Shown one piece after another: positions 36,501 to 46,086 of a DNA stretch of 64,000 nucleotides. Positions within the stretch are counted from its first letter, which is position 1. The number at the start of each line of letters is the position of its first letter. Below the pieces are notes generated by a model that saw nothing but the letters and a program-made list of their open reading frames with translations, was not told where the DNA came from and made no database searches. Position numbers and translations under genes: made by a program. This DNA is from Megaleporinus macrocephalus (taxonomy: Eukaryota; Chordata; Actinopteri; Characiformes; Anostomidae): contig CM038720.1 in the NCBI GenBank assembly GCA_021613375.1, positions 13,423,962 to 13,487,961 on the forward strand, read 5' to 3'.

Positions 36501-39500
36501 TGTGTAAGAGAGAGAGAGAGAGGCCGAACACCCATATTGCAATACCTACCGTCTCTTTACTCTGTAGAGCATTCTGGGCACTCAGCGCTTCTGCTCTTTT
36601 CAACTCCAGCTCTCTCTTCAGCTTCTCCAGCTCCAACTGCTGCTCCTGCTCTCGATACACCTGTTGAGGCACATACTTAGTCACTTTCAAACTCAGTCAG
36701 TTTTACTAATACTGAGTAGATACTGCCTATCAGTGCTGGCCTGGTTGGCAAAACTGTGACAAATAAGAAATAAGGCAATGAAACAGGTGGGCAAGATTTA
36801 GAAACTAGAACATCATGGGGCTGTAAAGAGACCGTTATGCATCTTTTCTCAAATGGAAGCCTGGTTCCACCAGATAGGACTAAAAGATGTTTGTCTTTGG
36901 TTTCCCCTCATTGTTTTTGGTAGCAATATGCCCATAATTAGACTTCCCGTTTGATATAAAGAGCTTGTTTTTTGGATATTGAGTTGTTACTTGTTGCGAA
37001 TGTGTAATTATATCAATATGACACTTTTTTTTAAGAAAATAGGCCATATTAAGATATAAGTGAAATATTGAGGAAAAAATAAATTATTTTGTAATTAACA
37101 TTAAAAATAGTTAGAATTCAGAAACAGGTATCAAAAACTATAGGCAACCTTTCCCAACCTGAATGGGCAACGATTTTAGCTATATTAGTTTTTTAGTGGT
37201 CTTTTTATCTAAAAATTAAGGAAATAAGGTTGGTACACACTGGACAAATAAACTGATTTAGTTTCTGAGTTTGCAATTTAGGTCATGCACACACTTTTTC
37301 CTGCAGCTGGCTCTGCAGAGAGCTCATGTCTCTCTGGCTCCTCTCTCTCTCCTGCTGCAGAGTAGCCTGGTGCAGCTGCGCAGTCTGACGCAGGTCAGCG
37401 AGTTCAGTCTCCTGTTCTTTCATAGACCGTAGCAGCGACTCTTTCTCTGACTGCAGCCCCACCAACACACTGCTTAGCTGATCTCCTCCCTGTAAGACAT
37501 AGGACAATACAGGAGATGATCTCTACCTTCTCTGTGTCACCCTAAACAAAGCAATAAAGCCACTCACATATGCTCAAATGTTTAAACAGCAATCTACACA
37601 GAAAAGTCAAAAAGAATGTCTTGCTTCTGAAGTGCCATTAAGGTCATTAATCTGAGTAGAAGCTATTATAGAGGCTTATGTAGATAAATGTAAAGACCTA
37701 TGTGGTCACTATGTGATTCAGACTACATGCCTAAATCATCAAACATTCATCAAACTGTAGTGTTAAATACAATTGCTTTTGTGGTTTATGGCACTTCATG
37801 ACATACAATTGTATGTAAAAGTGGATGAAAGTACATACAAAAAGGCCATATGCTTCAGGAAACCTCGGGCCTTGGTCCATTTAGCTTATTTAAGAAACAG
37901 AACTTTGACATTTTTATTTCTAAAAAGTCTATTTCTAGTTCTAAGGGCCTGCTCTTTATTATTTTTTGCGTGTATAGTCTGTCAACAAGGTTGTCAGGTC
38001 AAGAACCTTTTTAGACATTGTTAAACTAAAGTGTATGAGATGAAAATACAAGTAGAGAAAAAAACAAAAGAATTGTGATGGTGGCTCCTTGTATGACTTA
38101 ACACTAAAATAGCCTAATTTTATATTGGCGTTCATCTTTACTATCAGATGTCAATATTTGAGAGATTGCATGTCTACATTACCTATAGTGGCCCTTTATT
38201 AATTTTTAGTTTATCTGACCTATTGCACCGAAGCTCTGCTGTAAAAAGAAGAGAAGTAGGTCAGAGTTTACAGCCCTCTGGCATCTCTCTGGTTATCGAC
38301 ACCCCACTAAGACAGGTTCTAAGGCAGTGGTTTCCACCCCTGATCCTGATATATTCCCTGCCCTGTACGTCTTCACATTATCTCCACTTACACAGCAAAC
38401 CTGATCCAACTAATTTCTGCATTAACCCTTCTAGAGTGAAGTGATGTGAAAACAAGCTACAGTTCAGGTCCAGGTTTGGGAATCTGTGTTCTAAGAGCTA
38501 AGCCCCACATGGTAAGCTTCTGGCTGGATCTAAGGGATGTGGTCTGACCAAACTGTGATATTTGAATATTTTCAAGAAGTTCCACCTTTGTGTGCTTGTC
38601 CTGTCTAAATTGCTCAAGCTCTTCCGCCATCTGCTGTTTGGTCCTGATAATCTCCTCTTGGGCTTGTTGGGTGCTGGACAGCTGCTTCACCATATCTGCA
38701 TTCTGAGAAACAAACCCAAGGGTTACACAGGAGGATGAACAGCCACACTGATTAGGAAGTGTGGATTAGAAAGATGTTATTCATTAAAGACAGAGTACCT
38801 TTCTCATTAGGTCGGCGTGTCTAGTGACCAGCTCAGCGTGTTTCTCTTTAAGCCGGGAGAAATGCATCTGGGCAGTTTGAGCCCGACCTGTAATGCAGAC
38901 AGAAGACTGAGAGGATAAACCACAGAGGCACCCACTCCACACACTCTTTTCTTCCTCTGCCTCAGGCTAATCTCCCTTATTTTTCCTTAGCCCCGCCCCC
39001 TTGTTATCTCCACCTGTGTTTTGCTTGTTATCCTGTGTCATATCACATATTTCTTTTTTCTTTTATTTTACTTTCTGTTCATTATTAATGTCACTATATA
39101 TTAATTCAGTCATCTTATTATATTGCTTAGTCCAGACAGGGCTGTGGTTGCAGTAGGAAAAGCAGAGAAGTCCTGATGGCTCTGCCCCCGCAACTTGCAC
39201 CAGCTCATTCTGGGGAATCCCAAACCATTTCCAAGCCAACTTGGACATAAAATCTCTCCAGTGGGTTCTGGGACAACCTCTGGGTCTCGTCCCACTCCCC
39301 ACTCCAGCAAGTAGGGTGTCGCCAGGTCTCCTATGAAGAAAGCTCCTTTCTGCTGCTTGTATGTGTGATATCATTCTTTCTGTCATTACCCAAAGCTTGT
39401 AACTATAGGGGATGTAGACTGACTGGCAAACAGAGCGCTTTACCTTATAGCTCGATTCCCTCTTCACCACCACTGTCCGATACAGCATTACTGCTGACAC

Positions 39501-42500
39501 CTGTCCCAGCCTGAGGCCAATCTTGTAATTACACACATTGTTCATTTGTACAGCCACATTTACACATACAGGTGCACTTTGTAGTTCTACACCTACAGAC
39601 TGTAGTCCATCTGTTTCTCTGCAAATTTTGTTAGCCCTATTTCACCCGGTTCCTCAATAATCAGGACCCCCAAAGGACCACCACAGAGCAGATATTATTT
39701 GGGTGGTGGGTCATTCTCAGCACTGCAGTGACACTGACGTGGTATTGGTGTGTTAGTGTGTGTTGTGCTGGTATGAGTGAATCAGACACAGCAGTAGTTG
39801 CTGGAGTTTTTAAACACTGTGTCAACTCACTGTCCACTCTGTTAGACACTCTTACCTTGCTGTTCCACCTTGTACATGTAAAGTCAGAGATGATAGCTTA
39901 TCTATCAGTAAACAGTTTGTGTTAGCCATCCTCTAGTTCTTCGTCAGTGGTCACAGGACTCTGCCCACAAGACACTGTAGGCTGGATGTAGCTGGTTGGT
40001 GGACTATTCTCAGTCCAGCAGTGACACTGAGGTTGTTAAAAACTCCAGCAGCACTGCTGTGTCTCAACCACTTATAGCAGCACAGCACTAATAGTACATG
40101 TTCTGTGGTGGTACTGTGGGGGTCCTGACCATTAAAGAACAGGATAAAAGGGAATAAACAACGTATGCAGAGAAACAGATGAACTACAGTCTGTAATTGT
40201 TGAACAACAAAGTGCTCCTATATGGAGCACAAGGGGGCGGGGCTAAGGAAAAATAAGGGAGTGCTCCTATATGGTGCTAGAACAGACAATGTGAGCAGAT
40301 ATAAGGAGGTGGTTTTACTGTTATTGCTGTGTATACATAAATTTAAACATTCAAATGGAAAGTACTACATATTTAGAGTATATTTCCATATATTAACTAT
40401 ATATTAAAATACACAGCATATATTGATCTAAACACTCACAGCTTGTGTTAATTTATCATATTGGAAAATAAAAAATATATATATATATATATATTTTCCC
40501 CAATATTTTAAACTTCAAAATTAAAAATTAATGGAAATTGTGCACTTAAATACATGTGTACCTGTTAACTTGTTTTCATCCATGTCATTTGACTGTGCAT
40601 GTTTAATCTTTTACAAACAGTAACACTATATCACATTGTAGAAAAGAGGCAGAACTGTCTGTAAGGCACTCACTGCCTGCGTCCTCTGCCGAGGCCTGAA
40701 TGCTGGCAGCTACTGCACTCTGGGTCCTGAGAGCCTCCACCTCCATGCGGAGATGCTCGTTCTCCACCAGGGCCATCTGCTTATGGGAGCGCTGCTCCTC
40801 TAGCTCTGCCTCCAACTTATTCACCTGGTCCTTCAGCTGGACCACAGCGCGCTGGGCCTGCAAACACGTAAAAATAAAGTTTTCAATTAAGCTGACCTCA
40901 GTTCAGTTTTATTTACACTGGATAATACTTTTTATGATAAGTAGCTTCTTCGTGCAAATCCAGACCTCTAATCATCAAATAACAGAGGATTTCTTAAGGC
41001 CATGAGAAAACACTGAGAGGAACCAAGACACGTGAGAAGAACCTCCCAAACACCATGAGTCTCCCAAGACTTCATGAGTTTCTTGGACAACATCAGATAC
41101 TAGAGTTAACATAACAAAGGTGACATAAAATGTGCTATGTATGAGTATAAGTATGCCAGTATTGGCCATGATTGGCAAGGAACAGATTTGAACAATATTT
41201 CATTACGTTTCAGTATTTGATTACATTTTTATTACACTAAACTGTATACTTTTTATAAATTGGACTTAAATTTTATGTTTATATGCAATACTAATCCAAG
41301 ATTAATCCTAAATTTAGTCCCAGTTTCTACATTTTAAATAATTCCAATTTCAGTGCATCGCGAACTATAAGTGTTTGATATTCCATTGACATTCCTGCTA
41401 AACCTTTAGCTCCATTTACAATATAGACACAAACACCTGTCTACAAGGACTTGGAATCTGACTAACTGGCATACAAATAATACTGATAACATACAGTCCG
41501 TTGGCCTTGTACCAAATTACATATAAACCACAAAAAACAACAACCAAACCGGGACAAACTAATACACACTTTACCTCGGCTTTAAACATCTGTAGCTCAG
41601 GCTTTACTGCCTCCAGCTCTTTCCTCAAAGACTCTACCTCAGTTTCCCTGAGAACAGAAGCAATAGGCAAATCAGAAATCCTGGAGTGAAACACTAGGGA
41701 GTTAAATGATGTTTCTCTCAGATTAGGCACATTGTGGAGGTCCATTACCTCTGCACTGGTACATCATTCAATGGGTCATACTGGTTGTATGGATAGAACT
41801 GTCAGTGAAATATGAAATACAGAGTTATGACACTGTCATAGAGACTGTGAACAGTAATGCTCAAATATCAAATGAAAAGGTTGTTGCCGTTTGAATAGTT
41901 CAGTGCTGCAATTGACAAACTGTCATACCATTTGGTATCCAGGAGCTTCACCATAATCCAACTGAGTTTCTGTGTCATCATCGTCAGGCAGCTCTTGATT
42001 GCGAACCACCACAGGCTTCACGTGTTCAGCCAACGAAGCCGCTCGGAGGAAATTTGGAGGGGACTGTACACATTCATATAAATACATAACTGAATAGCCA
42101 TTACTTAGGTGTTGGGTCAGATGGGTTTCAGTACCATACAATATCTATGATTTAGGTGTAGAGCATAATCATATGAGTTTTAGTACCCTACAGTAACTGT
42201 TACTTGAGTATAGAAAATATTTGTTTAGGTTTAAATACCATTATATAGCATACATTGTCTCTTGTTAGGTATTGAGCACAGTCATATCCAAGTTTTAGCA
42301 CCAAAGAGCTGTTATTTAGGTATAGAGAAAATTTAGAAAGTTTAAATACCATACAATAGCTATTATTATGTGCAGACATCTAGAGAACGATGCATTTTGA
42401 ATAATGAGTAATGGTAACAGAAACTGTAGTTCTCACATCAGGAAGGTCGGGGATCTGGATGATAGTCTTAAAGAATTCCATGCCTCTGGCTCTCTCAAAG

Positions 42501-45500
42501 AACTGAGTAAGACTGAGGAGGATAAACAGAACCAAAAGCTGTTCAGTTCAACAATCCGAGACAAAATTATACAGTAACAGGGCAAATGTGGTATTTACTT
42601 GTTAAACTGGTCACGGAATCGCTCACGATGTCCTAGCAGAGCATCCACTGGTATACCTTTGACACACAATCAAAAGATGTGTCACAAACAATGCCACTGT
42701 CCTGAAAAGTCTGTCCAGCATTCTAACTTTAAATTATTACTAATCGTAGTATTTAGGTGTTAGAATGACGTATGCCTAGACTGTATCTCCTTAAGCAGAG
42801 CAGAGCAAGCCTGAAATCCTAAAATCAAATCTACTCACGGCTGTGCAGCTTAAAGAGGAGCTTGACCAGTAAGTGATAGAGGGGGCTACAGTCTTGGATG
42901 ACCAGGACCAGAGGAGCCAGGCGGCACTGTCCCACAAGTGTGGTTGAGCTTGCAGAGTTGGATTCAAGTTGTCTGAAAACTGCATCACATACACAGCAAT
43001 ACAGGAAAATACTTATTTATATATATATACTTATATAAACTATACTTAATTATTTTCAAGCTAAGTTTTTGGAAGCTATCATCCAATAAATTATGCATCA
43101 GCAAGTAATGTTGAGTTATATTAGACAGATGAAGTGAACCCACCCGTTTCTTGTAGCACAAGAGCTGCATCCATGTATTCGAGCACCTCGCCAGTTGTTT
43201 CAAACCTAAACATGGAAGATTAAAGTTCTTTCCAGCGTTACATTAGAATTATGGTTAATAGAATAATGGCATACTGGAGGAAATACTCACACTTTGTTGA
43301 CATCTATTGCAATAACCCTCTCAAGGATCTCATCTGGAGTTTCGAGATTTGCTGGAATCTCTTTATGCTGTAACAACAACAGTCACCATGATTTGCAGAG
43401 TCGCCACCTTACTTTTAGCAAAAAACACTCAAATTCTAAAGTAAAAATTGCAAATGTGCCTTCTGCATAGCCTCACCTTACAATGAAAGTCTATCTTGAT
43501 GCACAGGTACTTCGCATACAGAGCAACAATATGCCCATATCGGTCATGGAGGCTTCCCTAAACAAGACAGGAGAACAATTAAGCTTGTGATGCGCTTAAT
43601 ATCTAAAAACAATGTCAAATCACTGCTAATATACCAGCACTATACTAAAAACATACTAAGACATACACCGATCAGTCATAACTTTTAAACCACGTCCTTG
43701 TACTTCTTATCAGCTCCACTGCCACATAGATGCACTCTGTTGTTTACTGTAGTCCATCTGTTACTTTGTTCAACGATCAGGACCCCAACAGGACCACTAC
43801 AGAGCAGGTGATTCTTAGTACTGCAGTGTGACTGGCATGGTGGTGGTCGGGTGCTAGTGTGTGTTGTGCTGGCACCTCAGTGTCACTGCTGGACTGAGAA
43901 CAGTCCACCAACCAAAACACCAGCCAACAGTGTTCTGTGTGCAGAGCACTTTGATGGCTGATGTAGGACTAGAAGACTACCAACGCAAACTGCCCAGCAA
44001 CAGATGAACTATCATCTCTACAAGGACCAACAAGGTAGGAGTGCCTAATAGAGGGGACTCCAGCAGCAAGGCAGAGTCAGATGTGCTTGCACCAGTACAA
44101 CACACACTAACACACCGCCACCACGTCAGTGTCACTGCAGTGCTGAGAATGACCCACCACCCAATAGTACCTGCTCTTTGATAGTCCTGTAGGGGGCCTG
44201 ACCAGGTCTTGACCATTAAAGAACGGGGTAAACAATGTATTCAGATGTAATACTAGCTATTTATTCTCTTACCCATAAAGTTCCCATTTGCCTAATACTG
44301 GGTCCATGTCCACGGCTATCTCGCACGGTCTGAAAGTTGGAGGAAAACATGGTCATGGTAAAGCAAATTACATCATTTCTGGCCTTAGTAATCATACAGT
44401 TCAGAGTCTGTTTCTTTAAAGGAATTGTGAGGACTCACATTGGGATGGCCATCCCGCAAGAGCTTGTGCACCATGTGGCAGAACTTCCAGCTCAGGATGG
44501 CATTACTGGACAGAGGCAAGCTCACAGCATGGGACCAGAACGTTACAGCTCCACCCTCTTTATGTGTTCCCAGCAGGATCTCTGTACTAATGTTAAGCAA
44601 TGACTACATTAAGAGTAAAGAGAATAAACTCTCTTTAAATAAAAAAAGATTTTAATATCTGTTAATTACGTCTGATATGATTTAAGTGCTCTTGGTTCAT
44701 GTTTTAAAGCTTTTTTGGGCAGGAACTAAATAGAAATATACAGATTTATAAGGATAGAAGGACTCATTCAATGAAAATAGTGCCACAGCATTTGATGCCA
44801 GATGAACTGCATGAGAAACAGTACTTTCTTATTCATAAGTATATTAGAAATGCAAGTGTTTTTACAATCCTCAACGGTATATTGACTTAAGGGCAAACTT
44901 TGGCTGTGCTCAACGTATATCCACTTCAATATTTGCGCTCAATTTAATATAAAACACAAGTTATATGTAAAATATGAACAATTATCTGTGTCCTTTGAGC
45001 TTTGCAGCCATATAATCCATGCTTACTTAGCCACAGAAAAATAATGCACTGTCACTTTAGTAACCAGTTTTAAGAGCTGGTGAAGTTTGGTTTTGTTGTT
45101 TTCTCCATCCTTGATGTCAAGAACAGCATGCCCATACAACATTCGCAGAAACATTAAGTAAGAATTGCTGATGAGCTAACTCTAGAAGGCCTAATTTATT
45201 ATTATTTTTTGACAACATCAATATGTAACTAATCTATGGATGCCATTTCAATTTTGGCCCCGATCTAGAGCAATGACTCTAAAAAGAAGAATACACATAA
45301 ATATACATACTATAACAGCAGCATAGACCAGCACAATCAGCACCAGACCAGCTAGTCTAACCTGGTTTAGCTGGCCACCCCAGTATGGTAATGCTTGTCG
45401 ACCATCATATCAGCATCACAACATAACATATGCTGGTTTTGGTGATGATCAGCCAATTAACATCCATTGCTGCTGAAAAGCAAACCAGCATCCAAAACAC

Positions 45501-46086
45501 ACCATATACTGGTTTTAGCTGTGATCAGCTTATTAATTTACATTACTGGTGAGCAGTCATGTTGGTCTATGCTGTATTTTTTAAAGGGAATGAAAAATAG
45601 TGATAGTTCTGAAAGATACTGCGGGCATATTTCTCCTTTATTGGTGCTTCAGCAGTGGTGATGGCCTTTCCGATGCTTTGGAGCTGTTAGGTGAGGGAAG
45701 AAGGCAGCAACAGATCAGAATGAAATACGGTGGTGTATATTAGGCCTTATTGCATATCTAGAAATATACTAATCCACTTAGTTTCAAAATTATGCAGTAA
45801 ACTTAATGCAATTTTCTGAAACATACTATTTATAACAGATTAAGTATTTTCTCAAATCTTTTTTCCCCAAGCTACAAGTAGGCAATGCCTGACAGTCACT
45901 GTGGTCTACAGGATTCAGAGTCACATTCTGGTGCTCAAATAAACTACCGCTACTATAGCTGGGAACTGTTACTCTGTTTTGCTGTACTGGCAGATTTTCA
46001 GTTACCTGTAGTTTGACGAATTGCTCCTTTTCTGCTGCCAGAGCCTTTTCAGATTTGTCCGTTTTCTCACTTTTTGTCTTGGACAT
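16048..46086 (-). CDS. hip1r: Huntingtin-interacting protein 1 related (HIP1R), 34 coding exons
   Basis: HIP1R is a cytoplasmic adaptor that binds phosphoinositide membrane and clathrin light chain at coated pits and couples them to F-actin. I joined 34 GT..AG exons with consistent phase through 1273 codons: ANTH domain (about 25-300), coiled coil (about 343-765), THATCH/I-LWEQ actin-binding domain (about 800-1170), then a Pro-rich tail. Diagnostic stretches are PPNFLRAASLAEHVKPVVV, GKYEELIVCSHEIAASTAQL and VRVLELESKLSSERQRLGEL. Human HIP1R is about 1068 residues; the excess here is almost exactly the 204 residues of duplicated coiled-coil exons. I prefer HIP1R over HIP1 from the ANTH and THATCH wording. 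The start at 46086 (MSKTKSEKTDKSEK) is in frame just after an acceptor-like site, so an upstream non-coding exon is likely. The terminal exon is not placed. Confidence 0.95.
16129..16284 (-). repeat. hip1r: Exonic minisatellite encoding a PLPEP/PLPDP-type repeat in hip1r
   Basis: On the plus strand the unit is about 15 bp, 'ggttcgggcagcggt', with about 10 imperfect copies. It encodes residues about 1195-1246 of HIP1R: PEPLLPELPLPEPPLPEPS, an interruption FLFLPD, then LPLPDPPLPDLPLPEPP. Such tracts tend to form polyproline II helix and can bind SH3-type domains. The unit stays in frame throughout. Confidence 0.9.
18837..18934. repeat. (TG)n with (TA)n microsatellite
   Basis: A compound TA/TG tract with a few interruptions, in the hip1r intron between exons 30 and 31. 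Confidence 0.95.
19318..19735. mobile_element. Palindromic fish MITE (copy 2 of 4)
   Basis: It contains 'aatggtcaggacccccacag' near its left end and the inverse 'gggggtcctgatcattgaag' near 19600, so the two halves are inverted copies. It has 'gatccactcgcaccagcac' in the right half. It is non-coding, in a hip1r intron. Confidence 0.85.
19738..19808. repeat. (TA)n microsatellite
   Basis: About 70 bp of pure TA running straight into the left end of the Tc1-like element. Confidence 0.97.
19809..20277 (+). mobile_element. Tc1/mariner-like element remnant, internally deleted and 3'-truncated
   Basis: It starts 'cactacagctcagtttagga', a degenerate terminal repeat, and matches the element at 33878-34400 over most of its length. 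Near 20195 it keeps the start of a Tc1-like transposase: ATGGCCAAAAAG, a stop, then LSLETRQ. The right terminal repeat is missing. The copy ends within about 15 bp of hip1r exon 30. Confidence 0.8.
23340..23690 (+). mobile_element. LINE (L2/CR1-like) reverse-transcriptase 3' remnant
   Basis: Plus-strand pieces read EKLIHAFISSRIDYCNALLT, then after a frame change LTLVLKSLHW, and IEFKVRLLIYKFLNGIGPGY. This is the C-terminal reverse-transcriptase part of L2-like non-LTR elements. Frameshifts and stops show it is dead. It lies in a hip1r intron, antisense to hip1r. Confidence 0.8.
24841..32310. repeat. 24-bp satellite array, about 310 copies, inside hip1r intron 21
   Basis: The unit is 'tacactaccagtcaaacgtt' plus 'ttag'; variants begin gtacac, gatcac, gaacac or gattcac (25 bp). 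It fills about 93% of the 8.0-kb intron between hip1r exons 21 and 22. Because 24 is a multiple of 3 and the unit lacks stops in several frames, long spurious frames occur (minus strand LKRLTGSV repeated). The unit resembles the terminal repeat of the Tc1-like element at 33878, 'cactaccgctcaaaagttta', including the 'gatcac' that follows it there. Higher-order blocks are visible between 26.1 and 31.1 kb. Confidence 0.97.
32321..32414. repeat. Inverted tail of the satellite array
   Basis: Four degenerate units in the opposite orientation ('tttgactgatagtgtactaa' and following), separated from the main array by about 10 bp. Confidence 0.85.
32609..32803 (-). CDS. hip1r: hip1r coiled-coil exon B3 (exon 21)
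   Basis: 195 nt, phase 0 on both sides, 65 residues starting AGDEINSVLVGLQAEKEVLL and ending SSLQSQLQSQ. It is the most divergent B copy. It is followed by an intron of about 8.0 kb that holds the 24-bp satellite. Confidence 0.92.
32609..41798 (-). CDS. hip1r: hip1r exons 12-21: linker and expanded coiled coil
   Basis: Exons: 41749-41798, 41575-41647, 40674-40857, 38799-38887, 38586-38702, 37295-37489, 36550-36660, 35429-35623, 34461-34571, 32609-32803, encoding residues 326-765. Exon 12 is a short Tyr/Pro/Asp-rich linker (FYPYNQYDPLNDVP). From exon 13 the sequence is heptad-like and rich in Glu, Lys, Gln and Leu. The region dimerises HIP1-family proteins and binds clathrin light chain. No canonical clathrin-box peptide is obvious in exons 11-12. 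Exons 17-21 form the tandem B-A-B-A-B array described separately. Confidence 0.92.
32815..33877. other. hip1r intron 20, 5'-distal part, nothing recognised
   Basis: AT-rich intron sequence with no coding signal beyond exon 21 and no clear repeat until the Tc1-like element. Confidence 0.5.
33878..34400 (+). mobile_element. Internally deleted Tc1/mariner-like element with intact ends, 523 bp
   Basis: Terminal inverted repeats: left 'cactaccgctcaaaagttta', right (reverse-complemented) 'cactaccgctcaaaagtttg', each followed by 'ggatcac' or 'ggatcac'-like sequence. It is flanked by TA on both sides (33876-33877 and 34401-34402), the Tc1 target. Near 34284 it encodes the transposase start MARKKQLSLETRQSIVVLRK, then jumps to the right end, so most of the transposase is deleted. 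Confidence 0.92.
34461..34571 (-). CDS. hip1r: hip1r coiled-coil exon A2 (exon 20)
   Basis: 111 nt, phase 0 on both sides, 37 residues starting LRRREQ-like as LRREQEQQMEIARLKREL, with a clean 'gtaggt' donor. It lies 61 bp from the right end of the Tc1-derived element at 33878-34400. Confidence 0.9.
35429..35623 (-). CDS. hip1r: hip1r coiled-coil exon B2 (exon 19)
   Basis: 195 nt, phase 0 on both sides, 65 residues starting TGDQLSSVLLGLQAEKEMLL. It matches B1 at 53 and B3 at 50 of 65 residues. The donor is 'gtcagt' after ATA, weaker than those of its sisters, so inclusion could vary. Confidence 0.9.
35690..36455 (-). mobile_element. Tc1/mariner transposon remnant (second family)
   Basis: The left part reads 'ggatggccaaacgtatctag', a common fish terminal sequence. 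On the minus strand a degraded transposase C-terminus is visible: LPTLWQHFSEGLSLCQHDSV, with the 'QHD..PVH' of the DDE core (about 36010). It lies in the hip1r intron between exons 18 and 19, in the same orientation as the gene. Confidence 0.75.
36550..36660 (-). CDS. hip1r: hip1r coiled-coil exon A1 (exon 18)
   Basis: 111 nt, phase 0 on both sides, 37 residues starting VYREQEQQLELEKLKRELEL. It matches A2 at 22 of 37 residues, with the core REQEQQ-E---LKRELE conserved. Confidence 0.9.
37295..37489 (-). CDS. hip1r: hip1r coiled-coil exon B1 (exon 17)
   Basis: 195 nt, phase 0 on both sides, 65 residues starting GGDQLSSVLVGLQSEKESLL and ending MSSLQSQLQEK. It matches B2 at 53 of 65 residues. 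It directly follows exon 16 with no A-type exon in between. Confidence 0.92.
38325..38488. mobile_element. Short hAT-type MITE, 164 bp
   Basis: The ends are inverted: 'cagtggtttccacccctgat' on the left and, reverse-complemented, 'cacagattcccaaacctgga' on the right. Flanks 'ttctaagg' (38317-38324) and 'ttctaaga' (38489-38496) match at 7 of 8, fitting an 8-bp target duplication. It is about 100 bp from hip1r exon 16. Confidence 0.75.
39110..39440 (-). mobile_element. Non-LTR retrotransposon 3' remnant
   Basis: The minus-strand frame includes TRPRGCPRTHWRDFMSKLAW and GIPQNELVQVAGAEPSG, which fits the C-terminal tail of Rex1-like or related LINE ORF2 proteins (RPRTRWRDYVSRLAW-type). It is truncated, in a hip1r intron. 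Clade assignment is from memory. Confidence 0.65.
39560..40235. mobile_element. Palindromic fish MITE (copy 3 of 4, near full length)
   Basis: The two halves are inverted: 'aatcaggacccccaaaggac' near 39660 and 'gggggtcctgaccattaaag' near 40118. The centre carries 'agtggtcacaggactctgcc'. This is the longest copy in the window and is non-coding; the short frames in it are artefacts. Confidence 0.88.
41929..46086 (-). CDS. hip1r: hip1r exons 1-11: ANTH domain
   Basis: Exons (minus strand): 46006-46086, 45620-45683, 44439-44581, 44273-44329, 43477-43557, 43291-43367, 43144-43205, 42839-42979, 42599-42656, 42437-42512, 41929-42063. They encode residues 1-325. ANTH domains bind PtdIns lipids and fold as a helical solenoid. 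Landmarks: SIGKAITTAEAPIKEKYARK, ILSWKFCHMVHKLLRDGHPN, GQCRLAPLVLVIQDCSPLY, FFKTIIQIPDLPD. Exon 8 needs the acceptor before 'ttttcagacaac' rather than the nearer 'cag', and exon 10 the acceptor before 'tcttactcag'; only these keep phase. Exon 11 ends in an acidic run (PDDDD). Confidence 0.93.
43667..44245. mobile_element. Palindromic fish MITE (copy 4 of 4)
   Basis: It starts 'acaccgatcagtcataactt', the end sequence of this family, and repeats the marks seen near 39.7 kb in inverted halves. It stops shortly before hip1r exon 4 (44273). Confidence 0.88.
45305..45590. mobile_element. Fish MITE rich in 'accagc' / 'gctggt' motifs
   Basis: It has imperfect inverted halves: 'cagcatagaccagcac' on the left and 'catgttggtctatgctgt' on the right, with several 'gctggttt' motifs between. 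It is non-coding and next to hip1r exon 2. Confidence 0.65.

Noticed and set aside
39063..39557. Minus-strand frame of 164 codons as a host gene
   Set aside because: Its recognisable part is a LINE ORF2 tail; the remainder has no splice context in hip1r.
42791..42994. Alternative frame over hip1r exon 8 (from the nearer 'cag')
   Set aside because: Only the more upstream acceptor gives VFRQLE...GQCRLAP and keeps phase with exons 7 and 9.
44337..44655. Plus-strand frames over hip1r exon 3
   Set aside because: Shadows of the minus-strand ANTH exon.
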